Part shown: piece by piece, positions 27,851 through 40,693 of the stretch
How positions within the stretch are numbered: position 1 is the first letter of the stretch
Layout of the letters: every line of letters starts with the position of its first letter
NCBI GenBank assembly: GCA_025093985.1
Contig: JACAAK010000002.1
Coordinates: 2,852,001 to 2,916,000 of the forward strand
Direction: 5' to 3'
Length of the DNA stretch: 64,000 bases
Source of the DNA: Calvatia gigantea
Taxonomy: Eukaryota > Basidiomycota > Agaricomycetes > Agaricales > Lycoperdaceae
The notes under the pieces: model-generated
What the model was told of the DNA's origin: nothing
Seen by the model: the letters and a program-made list of their open reading frames with translations, nothing else
Database searches by the model: none
Position numbers and translations under genes: made by a program

Positions 27851-28859
27851 ATGGCCACTCTCCGGTGCGTACAATGTTGTTAGATGCCAGCACACATCTC
27901 ATATTCTCTTCTAGCCGTGTCCAAAAGGTGACCTGTTCAAATTCTAACCGCACAGAGATCACAGGACCCGAGCTAATAGCGCGGAATCTACTAGGAAATA
28001 ACTGATATCAAGTCAAGACCGATCGAGGTGCGTACTAACCTCTGGTGCCAGTAAAATATGTGACATTCTACCCAGGGTGTTACAGTAGATCCCCAGGAGG
28101 ACAACTTGCTGGAGTGGAAATGTTCGATCAAGGGTTCAGTACGTTCTCCTGTCGAACGATAAATGAATACACCAATGTTCGCTTACTTTACTTATCTATC
28201 CATCTAGTCTGATTCGTCGTACAAGGGTGGCACGTTCCACTTCAATTTGAGCCTGCCCAGCAACTTTCCTTTCAAAGCTCCAACGGTGAGTCTAACCCCT
28301 AGAATTCCGCTGCTTCTCTAATATCAACATCCCCGTACATGTCTTATCTTCACGTATCTGTTGGATAGGTCACGTTCACAACCAAGATTTACCACCCCGG
28401 AATCAACGAGGAAGGTGCCATCTGTATTCCGGTTCTAAGGGATGAGGCACGTTCCGTAACCCTTTTGCATCCACGCCACTCGATGACTGATCCCCATCGC
28501 TTTTGGCATGGCAGTGGAAGCCAACAGTAACGCTTGCGTCTGGTATATATCCCACCCCCGAAGTCGTCGTCTATTGTCTGGTCTGATTAGTCAACCTTAG
28601 TGCTTGAGACGATTAGGGACAAAGTCAATAACCCCAGCCCTGACGACCCGTTTGAACCAGAAATTGCTGCGGTACGTCTGATCTGTTATAGCGTGCCACC
28701 CTTTGCTGAAGTATTCGCGCCCCCTAAAGGTTCTTAAGACGGATAAGAATAAGTTCATGTCCACCGCAAAAGAATGGACCAAGAGGTCAGCCTCTCCGTG
28801 ATTCTTGTCTGCTTCGGGCTGACTGATTGCTTGGTCTTAGATACGCTTCCTCGGCGTAA
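27851..28859 (+). CDS. ubiquitin-conjugating enzyme E2, UBE2L3/UBC4-like
   Basis: About 150 residues in eight short exons. Order: MATLRRVQKEITDIKSRPIE, then VDPQEDNLLEWKCSIKGS, SYKGGTFHFNLSLPSNFPFK, TTKIYHPGINEEGAICIPVL, RDEWKPTVTLAS, VLETIRDKVNNPSPDDPFEP and a C-terminal helix ending KRYASSA. This is a complete UBC core. The active cysteine is the one in AICIPVL. The V-[C]-x-P-V ... E-W-K-P pattern resembles UBE2L3. Two oddities: the usual His-Pro-Asn motif reads His-Pro-Gly, and one intron (after RDE, 28447) starts with GC rather than GT. It transfers ubiquitin from E1 to E3 or substrate. Confidence 0.87.
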
Positions 28860-30719
28860 TGTTCCGCCATCAGTATACATATACACTGCCGTCTCCCTAC
28901 TGTTTTGAACGGGTAGACGCACAAGCCCATATTTACGGTATATCCACGGCACATCTGTTCTTTGCTCATTCTCTTAAATCAAGCTAGTCGAGTCTGTATG
29001 CAATCTTATCCACTGTGGTTCCCGACTTCCTCATCCTCTACTTCATCTTGGGAATACTTATTCGTGGAAGTGCCCAGATACCCGAAGCGAGCGCATAAGG
29101 GCTAGAGATTACAACGGCATTGTCAATGTGTTCACACCAATCTCCAATTGGACGGCCCTAACCTCAACAAAGTTCCAGGTGACAATGGGAAGTGACTTCG
29201 ACATTCATATATCAAATTCGAAACACACGCACGCCTCTGCGGCTGAAGAACCTTGGCCTTGTGCTAGTGGTTAAAGCTCCAAGCCCAAAGGGTGTGTTAG
29301 TTTCTTCGCCGCGGGGCCAGTGGTACAGTCGCTGGAATGGTTCCCTGCCGTCGATCATCATATTCATTCCATGGTTCGGAAGCGGCAAGGCCTGAGTTTT
29401 ATTCCAGCTTCCTGATTCAGGCTGTAGAACGGGAATAAGCATGTCCGGTGCCAGAACTGTGTACTATTAAGCCTCAAGGCATATTTCTCTGTTTCACAAA
29501 CGAGTTGCAGTGAGTCCTGTAAAATGGTGAGCCAATTACTCTTGCAGATTTGTTCCTGGTGACGAGAATCTTTGATTTTGGTAAGTAATCAGTATTCAGG
29601 TTCAGTTAATCGTTTTCCGTCTTCTCACTGTCGCTATCAACGAGCTGATTGTAGATATGCTGGAATTGCCTTGAGTCAAGCGATCTGATTATTTTGGCAG
29701 GATTATTCGTGGTCATCAGCGTTTCGGGTATAGCCAGGAAGTGGTGTGGGAAATAAAGTTGAGTATAAGCTTGCGTTGAAGTCGCCTATCCGTTATGTGC
29801 GCAGAACCTGCCAATAATACTTCCAGACCAACGGCCATCATAATACTTGAACGAAGTGCAGGAGTTTTTGGCTCTGTGATCTACATTGGGTCTGAAAACA
29901 TTTCCGTTAGCAGAACAGGTCTCGTGGTTACAATGATTGATCCAACAGGGATTTCTACATCACACCATCCCCCGTCGACGTATACCAACATATACCACTG
30001 CCCTGAGGGTGAAAGCGACCCCGGACGATTCCAGAAAGCCTTCCTTTCTTCTGATCAATCATTCGCCTGTTTAAGCACCCACTTTTGGCCGTTTGGCGCT
30101 CGCCAGAGATCAAGCCCCCTCCTCGTGTTCAACACGTTGTCTCCTTCCAAATCCGTACCACCTGGTAACTTCCTTTACGCATTCACGCTTCAAAATCGCG
30201 TTTTATAGGGTCCCGGCCATACCACTTGCTGTGTATAGGATCGGCCAGCGCTTGGAGGAGCATACGAACTTTGTTGGGCCGATCGAGTATCGGAATCCCC
30301 AAGGAGAGTTGTAGGAAGAGAAGACAAAGGATTTTCAGCCCCCTATTAGTTGTCACGGCCCCAGAACCCCAGTTCGGCTTGAACCTTTATTGTATATCGG
30401 AATTTGGCTCCGTCGCTCCTTGGGTTTGTGGATCAGCCGTCAATTGCGGTTGAGGTGTGCGTGTGCGTAAACGAGGTTGCATAGGAAGAGACCAAGAGAG
30501 GCGCAAAAAGGAAGGAGGGTCCCGACGTAGTCTTTCCAATTGTTGCCGTCGGAAGGAATTTGCAGAAAGAAGATTAGAAGGAAGGAGAGGGTGACAGTGG
30601 CTGAGAAGTAGAACAAAGTTCCTCACACACACCAAACCCGCACCCATTTCGCTTTACGCCGAGCAGGTTCTGAAGGAGCGAAGAAAAGAGGATAACTGCA
30701 GGAAGGAGAAGCTTCAGAC
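28860..30719. other. long intergenic region
   Basis: 1.86 kb with no convincing coding frame. Several 60-140-codon frames exist on both strands, but none has motifs or good splice partners. It precedes the 1,600-residue protein gene and may hold a long promoter or 5' UTR. Confidence 0.45.
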
Positions 30720-33700
30720 ATGCATCGATTTAGGTACGTGCCTTGTTGAAACCTTGCCTCTTGTTCTTCGTTTTGCTTGTCCTCTTCGTGGCTATGCTGC
30801 TGGGTTCATGATTTCATTTTTTAAAATTTGTTTTAATCTGGGGGCTGGGTCTTCCCTCGGATTTCAAAGGTGGAGGAATGAAGAGTGTTGGTTATTTTGT
30901 GTGCTTAATTCGAGTCGGATCCTCGAGGCGCAATATGGCGGGGTTACATACACGCAGCTGTCCCTGGATTTAGCGCCATTGTGCTATTTTACAACATCCG
31001 CCATCCCAACACCCTTGCCCTATACTTCTCCCATGCTCCCTTCGACACAGAACATACCGATCCGAGGGCAGGATCACAACCAGCAAGCATCCGCAACATC
31101 ACGCCGTTCATTTCATTTCTTTATACTTACCATTCTCGGTCCTTATCCCGATCTACTTGCCTCGCTGCGTCTCGTCTATTCCACGCGTTACCCACGTTTA
31201 GGCTCAGAAAGCCCATCTTGCGAACTTAGTTATTCTCAGGTTGCTCCTCCTACCCCCAAACCAGCACAGGAAATAACGGCGTTTGCCAGCATTTCTTGGT
31301 TCTGTGTCCCTGGCTCATTCTGACGCTATTAATTCCTTGTTCATTTCATTGAGCAGCCTTCTCTTTCCCCTCCTCCCTTCTTTCTCTTGTCTTCTCTCCC
31401 TTCGCCTCCGTGCAGATCGCTCTGACGCCATATATTGAACGTTCGCTCTCTGCGCTTCAGCCTTCTTTGATTCCCAACCAGCCGACCCATTCATTGTTCT
31501 TCGCTTCCCTGACTTTCCTATTTCTACTTCATCTCCTTGTCCATCTTTGTTTCGTCTCTTCCCATTTATCTTACGTCTTGGGATACGTCTAATACCCCGT
31601 CCCAATCTCCAGGAGAAAATCTGAAGCGAAACGAGGCCAAGTGCCATCCACCCCCGAACCGTCTTTGCTGCGGCTACCTCCTGTTTTCCAACAATCACAA
31701 TCAGCACCTTCAACACCAGCTCGAGCAACTGGATCTCCTGGCTTGCTCCCGAACATACCGCCAAGTGATTTTCGGGCGTCGGTGATATTACCAGAGTGCG
31801 TAGCAAGTGTTTACTCCCTCTTGCCCAGCTGACAAACATCATTGTGCTTTCTTCGTATTTATCAATGATCACTTTTTTTGGGGGCATCGGTCTTATGCTA
31901 CCTTTCGAATTTGTCATTGCCGACGGTCATATTGTCGTGGTCATTCCTCCACTTTCCGCGTTGTCTGCGACGCATGGTTCCTTGGCACTTTGCACCATAA
32001 CCCAATACAGATTCTCACAACAATTCCCTGTACTACGTCCGACATCGCATATAACCATCGAAGGCCTCAAAGGCCGCTTCGCCCAACAACGCGCACGAGG
32101 AGTAGAACACCGAATCACAGAAGAAGAAGAAGACATGATTCTTGACGCTCTGCGTTTTCGATCGAGAGGGTCATCATCGAATCCACAACGGTCCCGAGAG
32201 TCCGTCTCGGCGGATAGCCAAGATGATCAATCATTATCATCCAATTTTACCTCGTCACCTAGTAGTGGTCGCTCAAAACGATACAGCAATAATTTATTTG
32301 GGTCCGGGAGGCTCAGGGATTACTCATATATGAGGGGTATGGGTTCAGGGAGGAGTAAAGCGAGCACGGGTAGCAATACAGCGTCGCTCACGCCAACGGA
32401 ATCTTCTGTGGCTGCTGCGCGAATAAATTCTATCGCGGAGAGCTCGAGTAACTCGAGTTTGAGGCCCATGACGCCGGAGGGTACGACATCAATGTTGAGC
32501 ATCGCGTCGTCGTTGCAACCGAACCCAAGCCCTCCGCAACCGGATGGAGGGAGTGTTACCGCCTCAAGTACGAGCAATATCTCGAGTGTTGGCAATAGTG
32601 TGGAGGAGGGTTCATCCTCATCAAATGCTATACCGACGGCTTCAGCGATCGAGTACAGGTTGGCCAAGACTATGGACCCAGCGGCGTTCAAGAGGGCATC
32701 GCTAGCCTTGCAGGAGGCTATAAAGGAGCTGGACGACGACACTGAGGATGAAATTGTTTTACCGCGCTCGCACACTCCGCGCGGTATTAAAGATGACGGG
32801 TCTGATGCAGTAAGTGTTGTTCTCGTTCTTGTATTCTTCTTATCTTCGTTCTACCCTTTTCTGGTCACTCCTTTGGTGATAAAATTGGAAGGCTGACCTC
32901 GCTCTTGTTTATTATATGTTCCATTGTCTGCCGTCCTCACCGTTGTCCATAATATGGGGCAACTACATACGGCATCGCTCCCCCGAATCCGATGCTGACA
33001 CTGCCCACACTCACCGCACCATCGCTCCCGACCAATTCATATCCACTAGCGCGACAGCTACTCGTCTTTTGAAGCCGGCGTTGCAGTAACGGCGGACAAG
33101 CATACTCTCTCCGGAAACGACGAACCTCGTGCCTCACCATTGCCTTCACGCACTCTCCCAGGTTATATTCCTGGCATGCCTCGCCCAATGACACCGCGTG
33201 ACTTTGACTTTGACGACCGCTCTCGCTCCACCACTCCCCGTGCAACTTCGCCTATCATGAATGTCCACACTGATTCCCTGTCACCTTCACCGTCAGCTGG
33301 ATTGAACAGTTTGTTTAGAAAAGAATCGATCTCAGCAACGACCGTAAGACAGAGTGCGAGGCCTGGGACGCCGTCGTTGTTTTTGCAGAGAAGTCCAAGC
33401 GCCAATGGGCGACACACGCCCGAAGATGGATCGAGGAAGGGAGGGGACGTGATCGAACTTGAGAGTCCCTCGAATTCGTCGTTGTTAGCCCGCAGGAGGC
33501 CGATCTCGCCGTTGTCAAATCTGGTGGTGACGGCGTCTAATGGGTCGTCCAGCAACGCGGCTTCCTCGAGGCCTAGTACACCATCTAACATCATTTGGCA
33601 ACCTAGTCTGAGTGGGAGTGTTGGCACGCTGAAGAGTAGTTCGCATTCAAGAACTGATAGTTGGACTAGCGACACTGGCTCAGAATTACAAGCTGCTACT

Positions 33701-36700
33701 GGAGGACGCGTTGTACCCCCTCAAAGGAACCTTAGATCGCCACCGTTGGCCGACTCACCGACGGCAGGACAAACCAATTTCACGAGTCTGGGTGCTGCAA
33801 GAGTTGCCACCCCACCACCTGATCGAGCGCAACTTATGGCGAATGGAATGAATACCGGAAATGGTGTTACAAGTGACATTTTTTCTTCGAAACAGATCAC
33901 AACGATCACCTACTCCTACCCAGAACACTCCTCGATCACCATCGTCGCCTGGTTTTGGCTTTGCAATGGACAGGAACGGTGGGAGCCGGAGGTCCTCAAG
34001 GCAGACTGCGTCTTCGCCTTGGGGTTTTACCAGTTCGTCGTATGCCCCTCCTATGCTCAACTTGTTCGGTAATTCGTCGAGGACGTCCCTTGGGTCCGGA
34101 GGATCGAGCTATCACTCGTGGGAAGGTGACAAGGATGACAGGGATTGGTATGACCAGATTTTGAGCGGAGATGAGCCCCGACCTATGTGGCATGACCTGA
34201 CGGTTGGGAGGACGGATAGTCCCACTGCCGGATGACCAGGCTGAGGAGTTGTTGAAGAAATACTTTGGGCTCACGATGACAGACTTTGCAGCAATTCAGG
34301 AGAAGCTCGTTGGTTTCGCAAATACGAAGGGAGAAGTGGTCAGGAAGAGGCGGCCGTCGACGTCGCAAGCAAACTACGCACCAAACGTTAGGGTATGTTT
34401 TTCTGATATTTATTGTTTCGACTCTTCAAGTTTAATTCTTTGTGCAGGTCAACAGCCCACCGCCACAGATCACACAGGTTTCTGCATCTCCTACGACTGC
34501 CACCGCAATGACAACTGAGCAGTACTCCCAGAAAGCCAATGCGTTATTGGACTCTGTTGTCAACGACATCCAGGCCAAACAAGTTCCTCCCCCTCCGCCT
34601 CCTCTCGATACAACCAGCGTTGCCGTTCAACAGGTTTCTGCTTCTGATCCCTCCCCGGGTACTAAGAAAAATCAATCTCTCGCGGACATGCTGTTTGGAC
34701 CAAATGATATTCGGCCTCACCCCAATGTTCCTCAACCTGACGTATCCGAATACGCCACTGATTCATCAGCTATTGGCACTCCTGACGAATCTCATAATGG
34801 TTCGGTTTTGGGTGGCGATTCTGTTCAAGCCGGAACTGAACCCCTAACAGGATCGCAGGCTGCGAGTACCCCTCCAATTCACCCTTCCACCTCGTTGCCT
34901 GCGCAACCACCCTATCCACAGTCACAGAACACCTCATCTGCACATGTCGTTTCCAAGAATGAAACGGAACTCGCACAAGAAATTCAAGCAAAAATGGCAC
35001 AAGCTACGGCGACACTCAAGACTGCTAAAAATGGATTAGGCCACAGCACATCTATATCCAGAAAACGTGTTGGTGCCAGCCAAATTGGATCACCTCAATT
35101 AGTCTCTCATTCCAACCCCGCAAGTCTGGAGACCCTACAAACCATACCCTCACGTTCGCCTTCGTTATCCACGACTAATCATTCTGGGACATCAAAGATT
35201 TTCAAAAAGCTCCGCGGCTCACTCCGCGCAAAACACCCTTCTCCGCTTACCGAAGAAGTCCATTCCCCAGCTCTTGGTGCCCGCATGAAATCCCCGATAT
35301 CTTCCCAGACAGTGGAGTACGATCCTTCCAAGTTCGGAGCGCCGGGGAGTCCAGCGCTGATGAGTGCAACAGAACCCGCAAGATCCAAGGTTGCCGTTCC
35401 TACCCCGCCTGCTTCTGCTGGTCCTGGTATCAAAGGCTTCATCTCGAGATTCCGTGGAAAGCAGCGTGCAGCAGAATCTCCGCCCACTCCTGATAAACGG
35501 ACATCGCCTCAGCTACTGGTGCACGCCCCCCCTCCTGCACCCTTATCCCCCAAATATCAAGAGCCTGTGAACCTCCGAACCCCAACCAACGGCACTGAAT
35601 TCAACCCCGCCACCCCCAAGCCTGAGAATGCTCGCCACAATGTTATTCACGCCACACCACCAGTAGAACCTTCGCCACCAGCTCCCACCCATGCTACCGT
35701 ACCTGCGTCTGGCAGCCGTCAGTCGGTCATGATCCAACAGTTGTTTGATGCTGCCACCAATCTTGGCTTGGACCAGAGCGCGTTGAATGATTTACTCATG
35801 CGATCTGGCTCGGTTACAACACGAACGACCAAGCTGGCAAGGACAAACTCACAAGGACGATCTAGCTCACGTACAGGCCAACGAAGTGGGACCCCGACGA
35901 TCCTTGAACAGTCTAATTCAGGAGACGCGTCCCAGCTCACTATCCAACCACCCAGTCCCGCAACTACACGGCCGTCCCAGGGGACACCTGAACCGAGTAC
36001 CACGAGGCCACTAGTATTCCGTCCTCCCGACCATGCAGGACGGAAGGCTCGAGAGAATCGTGGCGATCACGCTGCGAGTACTGTTGTCCGGCGTACCATC
36101 ATCCTCCCCGACAATTTCAAAGCCGTGGGGGTCGACGTTCAAAATGTACTTCAGAGGGTTAATTCTGGAAAGCGTCGCCGAGGAAGCGTAAACTCGGGTT
36201 CTCTCAAGGACCGCGCTCCGACTCCACCGCCACCACGCTCACCTTCCGGTCAGAGGTTCTCCAATGACGGATCGCCCCCTGTCCCCTTGTTACCACAATC
36301 TCTAGGTTCTGATGCATTTCTGAGTGCACCTCGTGCAGCTATGGAGAAGTCGAACTCTACGTATGACTCTTCAATGTGAGTGTGTACCCCAAGCGGCGTA
36401 TAGAGTTGGTGTATTTATTTACTGCAGATACGAGATGTATGCCGGCGAGGGCAGAGTGCAAAGCGCTTTGGGCATGGAGCCTCACGTCGCAGGTGACACC
36501 CAAAACCCAGCCGAGCCTGCTCCAGCATTGGAACTCATAGAGTACGCGAATGGTGATACTATCTGGTGAGATTTTCCTTCATTTCATCCGGCCAAACCGA
36601 ATTCTAATACCCACGGTTGATCAGGTCGATCGTGAGTGGGTTGCGAAGTGACGAAGATGAGGAGTCTCTTTATGCCGGCCGGACCAGTTTCTCGTCCGAA

Positions 36701-37099
36701 TACTCCGCGGGGGCGCCTAGTGGGCCAGAGTGGGAGAATATGCAAGTGACTGTTAGAGAGCATACACAATCGAGCTCCAAGGGTAGTTATTCTTCATTTG
36801 CGCTCAAAAACAAGAAGCAGCCTGCGCAGAGTAAGAACAGACCCGAAACCAAGGTACTGGTTGGCCCCCTTGTGTCACATTGCTTGATATTGATATCGTA
36901 TAGGTTTTTTATAGCTCTACAGCACAAATCGGGCGGCTGATTGAGAACCTATCCCAAGGCATGGATTCAGGCTTCGTTCAACTTTTCACCCAACTCGTCC
37001 CAACTCGGGCATTCGACCTCGTCTTCTTTATCAACTAATGATACGAATCTCTATGAGCAGCTTGAGTTTATGTTAAGCTCAACCAACCGCAACCCATGA
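30720..37099 (+). CDS. large Ser/Pro-rich protein of about 1,600 residues, apparent frameshifts
   Basis: Eight exons: 30720-30733, 31613-31795, 32011-32809, 33050-34392, 34448-36375, 36428-36565, 36625-36853, 36904-37099. The first coding exon is 14 bases (MHRF) before an 879-base intron. The order of conserved blocks is RRKSEAKRGQVPSTPEPSLL, EGLKGRFAQQRARG, EEEEDMILDALRFRSRG, long Ser/Pro-rich disorder, LPDDQAEELLKKYFGLTMTD, then IYEMYAGEGRVQSALG, LELIEYANGDTIWSIVSGLR, SSTAQIGRLIENLSQGMDSG. The conserved C-terminal blocks suggest a folded or binding region. I do not know the family; a role as a scaffold in morphogenesis is only a guess. Three one-base insertions are apparent (about 33879-33884, 34203-34208, 36972-36974). 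Without them the summed exon length is an exact multiple of three (1,608 residues). Confidence 0.75.
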
Positions 37100-37834
37100 T
37101 CCCTGCTATAACTCTAAATTTACTATTCCTGTTTTCATATTTGTTACAATATGGACTTTCTGCGTACCCTTGACGTATCTAGACTCTCACTAACTTTCCT
37201 ACTATTCTCATACCCTTTTCCGTATTTCTTTGGATCAACATTCCGTTATGTTTCCGAATATATTAACACGAGCCCCCCTTCCCTCTTTTTCCAACCTTCC
37301 AGGTCTCCCAGCTAATCCCAAACCATGGACCAGCGAGGTTCGATTAACGGAAGGAGCAGAGGACATGGGATGGAGCTCAGCGAGACTTGCCATACTGGCA
37401 GCAATAATTTCCACGTCTCTCAGGAAAGGGCATAGGAGTCGCTATAAACCGAATCAACTCCTTTGGCATGCCTTGTCTCAACGAACTTTCACGTTTTAAT
37501 AGTCAAGGCCAGTTGCTCGCAACTCAGCCCGTACCCTGGTGTCTCTGAGCTTATGACAATAAGAGGGGGGGAAATACTGACTATTATGGTGATGGTATTT
37601 TACATATCTACATAAAGAATAAATCGAAAGAACGTTCAACGAAAATTATATACTGCAGGACGGAGAATGTAAGATTGGGGAGTCGAAGAAAATGGCAATG
37701 AAATCACCAGCAAACGGGAATCCCGAACAAAAAGCCAGTTCCATGTATATAGAGGCAGGAAAAGGTGAGGCAGCTCCTTCCGTCGCCTATCTATGCATTG
37801 TGTCTGTGTAGCCATTCTAGTACCTCTACAGCCA
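37100..37834. other. intergenic region between convergent genes
   Basis: No supported gene; AT-richer 3' regions of the two converging genes. Confidence 0.5.
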
Positions 37835-40081
37835 CTACAAGTGTGGGGCGGCACTTGTCCACACTACACTTTTGAAAGCTCCTGGTGGCAAATTCCGCAA
37901 TGAAGTGAAAGCAACCGTGATCAAGGCTATCCGCCCAAAGATATAAATTGGCATTCCCATCTTGCCGGATCTTGCAGCCAGAAACTTCAACACTAGCCAC
38001 AAATCGCTTATCCGGACCAAACTCAATGACGTACTTCCACCTAGTGATGCCGCGTTCATTCCAAATTGTGGAAAGTGACTCCGGCGGTATAAAACCCAGA
38101 GGGCCACCGTGGGTGGAACACCACATATACAAAGGGTTGACACACGCCAGAGAATACGTTCAACGTCCGAGGAAAGGAAAGCCGACCAGCCAAATGCATG
38201 AATGGCGCCAAATATCGAAGCCAAAAAGAATATAGTGTACCAGATTTTGACGCGCGAGTATTGGTCCAAGAAACTTGGAGGTCCGGCATAAAATGTTGGA
38301 ACCTGCAGCGGATACCTGGGGTCTAGCCAAGGCTCATCTGCATTTTGGGACATTCCCGTCATTGCGGCGAGGGGGGAGAGCAAGAAGATGAAGAATGGAT
38401 GAATGGTTAGGATGTAGAAGGCCACGGAAACCACATAGGGTGACCAAAATGGCACAAGAAGGCACATCTGGACCATCCATGGCAGGTTGCGAAGAGAAAG
38501 GGGGACGTAAAAGTCAACCGAGAGGGTCTTGTTGTTGCGGGAGAACGATTCCAGGTCATCATCACTTTCGATTTCGTCGTAACAAAGATGGATTGTATAC
38601 CATCCACCGTCAACAACGAGGATAACATAACATGGAAGCTTCCACCTTCGTGAGATCCTATAACGCCACTTCACACGACTTGGGAGAGCACGGGAAGGCA
38701 CTCGCCGCCTTTGCTGGTCCGTGGTAGTGATAGGATGGTGAAGTGTGAATGGAACCTCCATGGCTGGAAACCATGGAACCTCACGAAGGTCGCCCCAGTC
38801 ACATTCTCCGTGAGCGTCGTAAGTGCCTTCCATGGCTGGCTCTAAGTGGGGATCTTCGCCGGCCTCATCGATCTCCATGCAAGAGGAAGTAGAGGTAGTA
38901 GCAAGAGTCTGACACTTCGAGCTTGGGCTTCCTTTCACTGTCGTTCCGTCATCAAACGGTGGGCAACCTGAAAACCAAGGAGTTTCACGTAATTCCTCCC
39001 AGTCCTCATCAGTCGGATCTAACGTGTCTTCCCATGTAATGATAGGGAAAGAAAGCCGGTCACTGAGGTAGTTCGACCTGCTGTTGCGCGGTGTGGCGTG
39101 ATCACTGTAAGGTTGGGTGTGAGCGCCCAACCTTACGGATGTTGGGCTTGAGGGAGGCGCCTCGTAGACTCGAACAGGACATTGAACGTTCAACGGCTTA
39201 TACCACCATAAGATGTACGTGGCGACATTAAGCACTGCGAAGGCCAAAGTTATAGTCTCCAATTCCGTCAGGGGCAACCCCGAAGCGGCACGCGAGATGT
39301 ATTGGGTCACAAACCACAGCGTCTGGAGCAGAGCGATGCCTTTTGAAAGCACGTCACCTTTGCTGCGGTCCATAAGTTCAGCCTCTGTATAATAAGGCAC
39401 AAGGTCCATGTCACGTTCCAAGTCGACATCCTCGAGAAAGAGGGTCCAGTATGGTTTATTCTCGCGGAAGATCATGTAACCTCCCATTTGAGCGAAGAAA
39501 CCATGCGTGAGCGTCCACCTTTGGGCATCCACGTCTATCTTGGCTTAAGCGCAAAATGCGAGACGTTTCGAGTAGTAACGTACCTTCCGAATCGCCCTTG
39601 AAAGGAAATATGGAGTCCCAAAAAAAAAGGACATAACCTCGGGTGTCCTCTATCCGGTGTCGTTGGTATCAAAATGTTACAAAAAAAAATAACTCGCAAA
39701 CGTACCTGGTATTCCTCGCCTTTCGTTGTACAACCTGACAAGCTTCCGTGCAGAGAGGAACTGCCTCATAGCCCACATTGTCACACATTCCGGTGCGATC
39801 CAAGCGTATACCATGACCACCAACCGACTTTTCAACCTCGCCTTCCAATCTGCCTTTGGTGAAGGGATATTTGGGTGAACAACTATCCAGGTACAAGCAA
39901 AAATAGTGGCTAAACATGCCCAGACGATATCCCAGATGGTTCTATTGTCGTCCAATATGGAGGTTGCCCTTATCTGCAAAACATGTCCTGGGCTTTGGTA
40001 GGACAGAGAGTTTTTGCTTGTAGGAATGGGCGCGCCGAAAAGGGAATGGGTGAACGCGAGCAGGAGGAGCAGACAAATCAT
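37835..40081 (-). CDS. multi-TM protein of an agaricomycete-expanded family
   Basis: Exon 1 starts MICLLLLLAFTHSLFGAP, a signal peptide, then NRTIWDIVWACLATIFACTW, VVHPNIPSPKADW, VVMVYAWIAPECVTMWAMRQ and LVRLYNERR. After an unresolved intron region (about 39712-39539) the main exon continues IDVDAQRWTLTHGFFAQMGG, then DRSKGDVLSKGIALLQTLWF, LPLTELETITLAFAVLNVAT and WWYKPLNVQCPVRV. A variable acidic middle follows, and at the C-terminus at least four more membrane segments ending RNLPPGAFKSVVWTSAAPHL. I recognise this pattern as a lineage-expanded family of mushroom-forming fungi with no known function. A plausible 13-base middle exon near 39588-39576 does not give the right phase, so that junction may contain another indel or be misread. 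Confidence 0.75.
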
Positions 40082-40693
40082 CTAACATGGAATCCAGGGG
40101 AGGCGAGCGACAATAAGTAATGGTCAGTTTCAGTGTCAGGGAGGAAAAAACACCGTAAACACCGCCTCAGAAGAAGCTAACCTGATGAGTACATTGAAAG
40201 TTGAAACCTCACAGAAGACGTCCAGCGGAAACGGATGACTGCTTCAGACCGTAGGGCCGCCCAGTCGTTGCATAGAACGCCCAATGAATGCCGTTTTTGG
40301 TGATGTAATCCCGACGTCAAGCGCAACCCCAGATAAAAGAAGAGGCAAATCAGGTAGCGTTGAATGAAGACTTCCGTATCGCTCAGGAAGGAGCGGAGGT
40401 GTCGTCCCATCATCCGCCAGATATCAACCTCTCTAGCGCACCTCGCCTGAACGAACAATTAACGGCTAGAATCAATCACCTACAGCTCCGCTCGCTCCCT
40501 ATCGCCTTCAAGCGTGCTACCAAGATCAAAAGAAGACACTTGAAGCAAACCACGTAAGCCAAGATGGTGGTCGTAACCCCTGAGGACATATCCTGGTAAC
40601 AAATGTGCACCTGTCAAACAAGGGCCTGAGCTGCGCCAGGCAAAAACCTGAGCTGCGCCACTTTATTCTGGTCTCCCGGCCAACACGAAGTAC
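40082..40693. other. intergenic region
   Basis: No supported gene. Contains the promoter of the multi-TM gene. Confidence 0.45.

Noticed and set aside
29795..30208. 137-codon plus-strand frame
   Set aside because: No conserved block, no splice partners; in a non-coding stretch.
31315..31917. 200-codon Arg/Lys-rich minus-strand frame
   Set aside because: Antisense of pyrimidine-rich intron and exon sequence of the large plus-strand gene; no motif.
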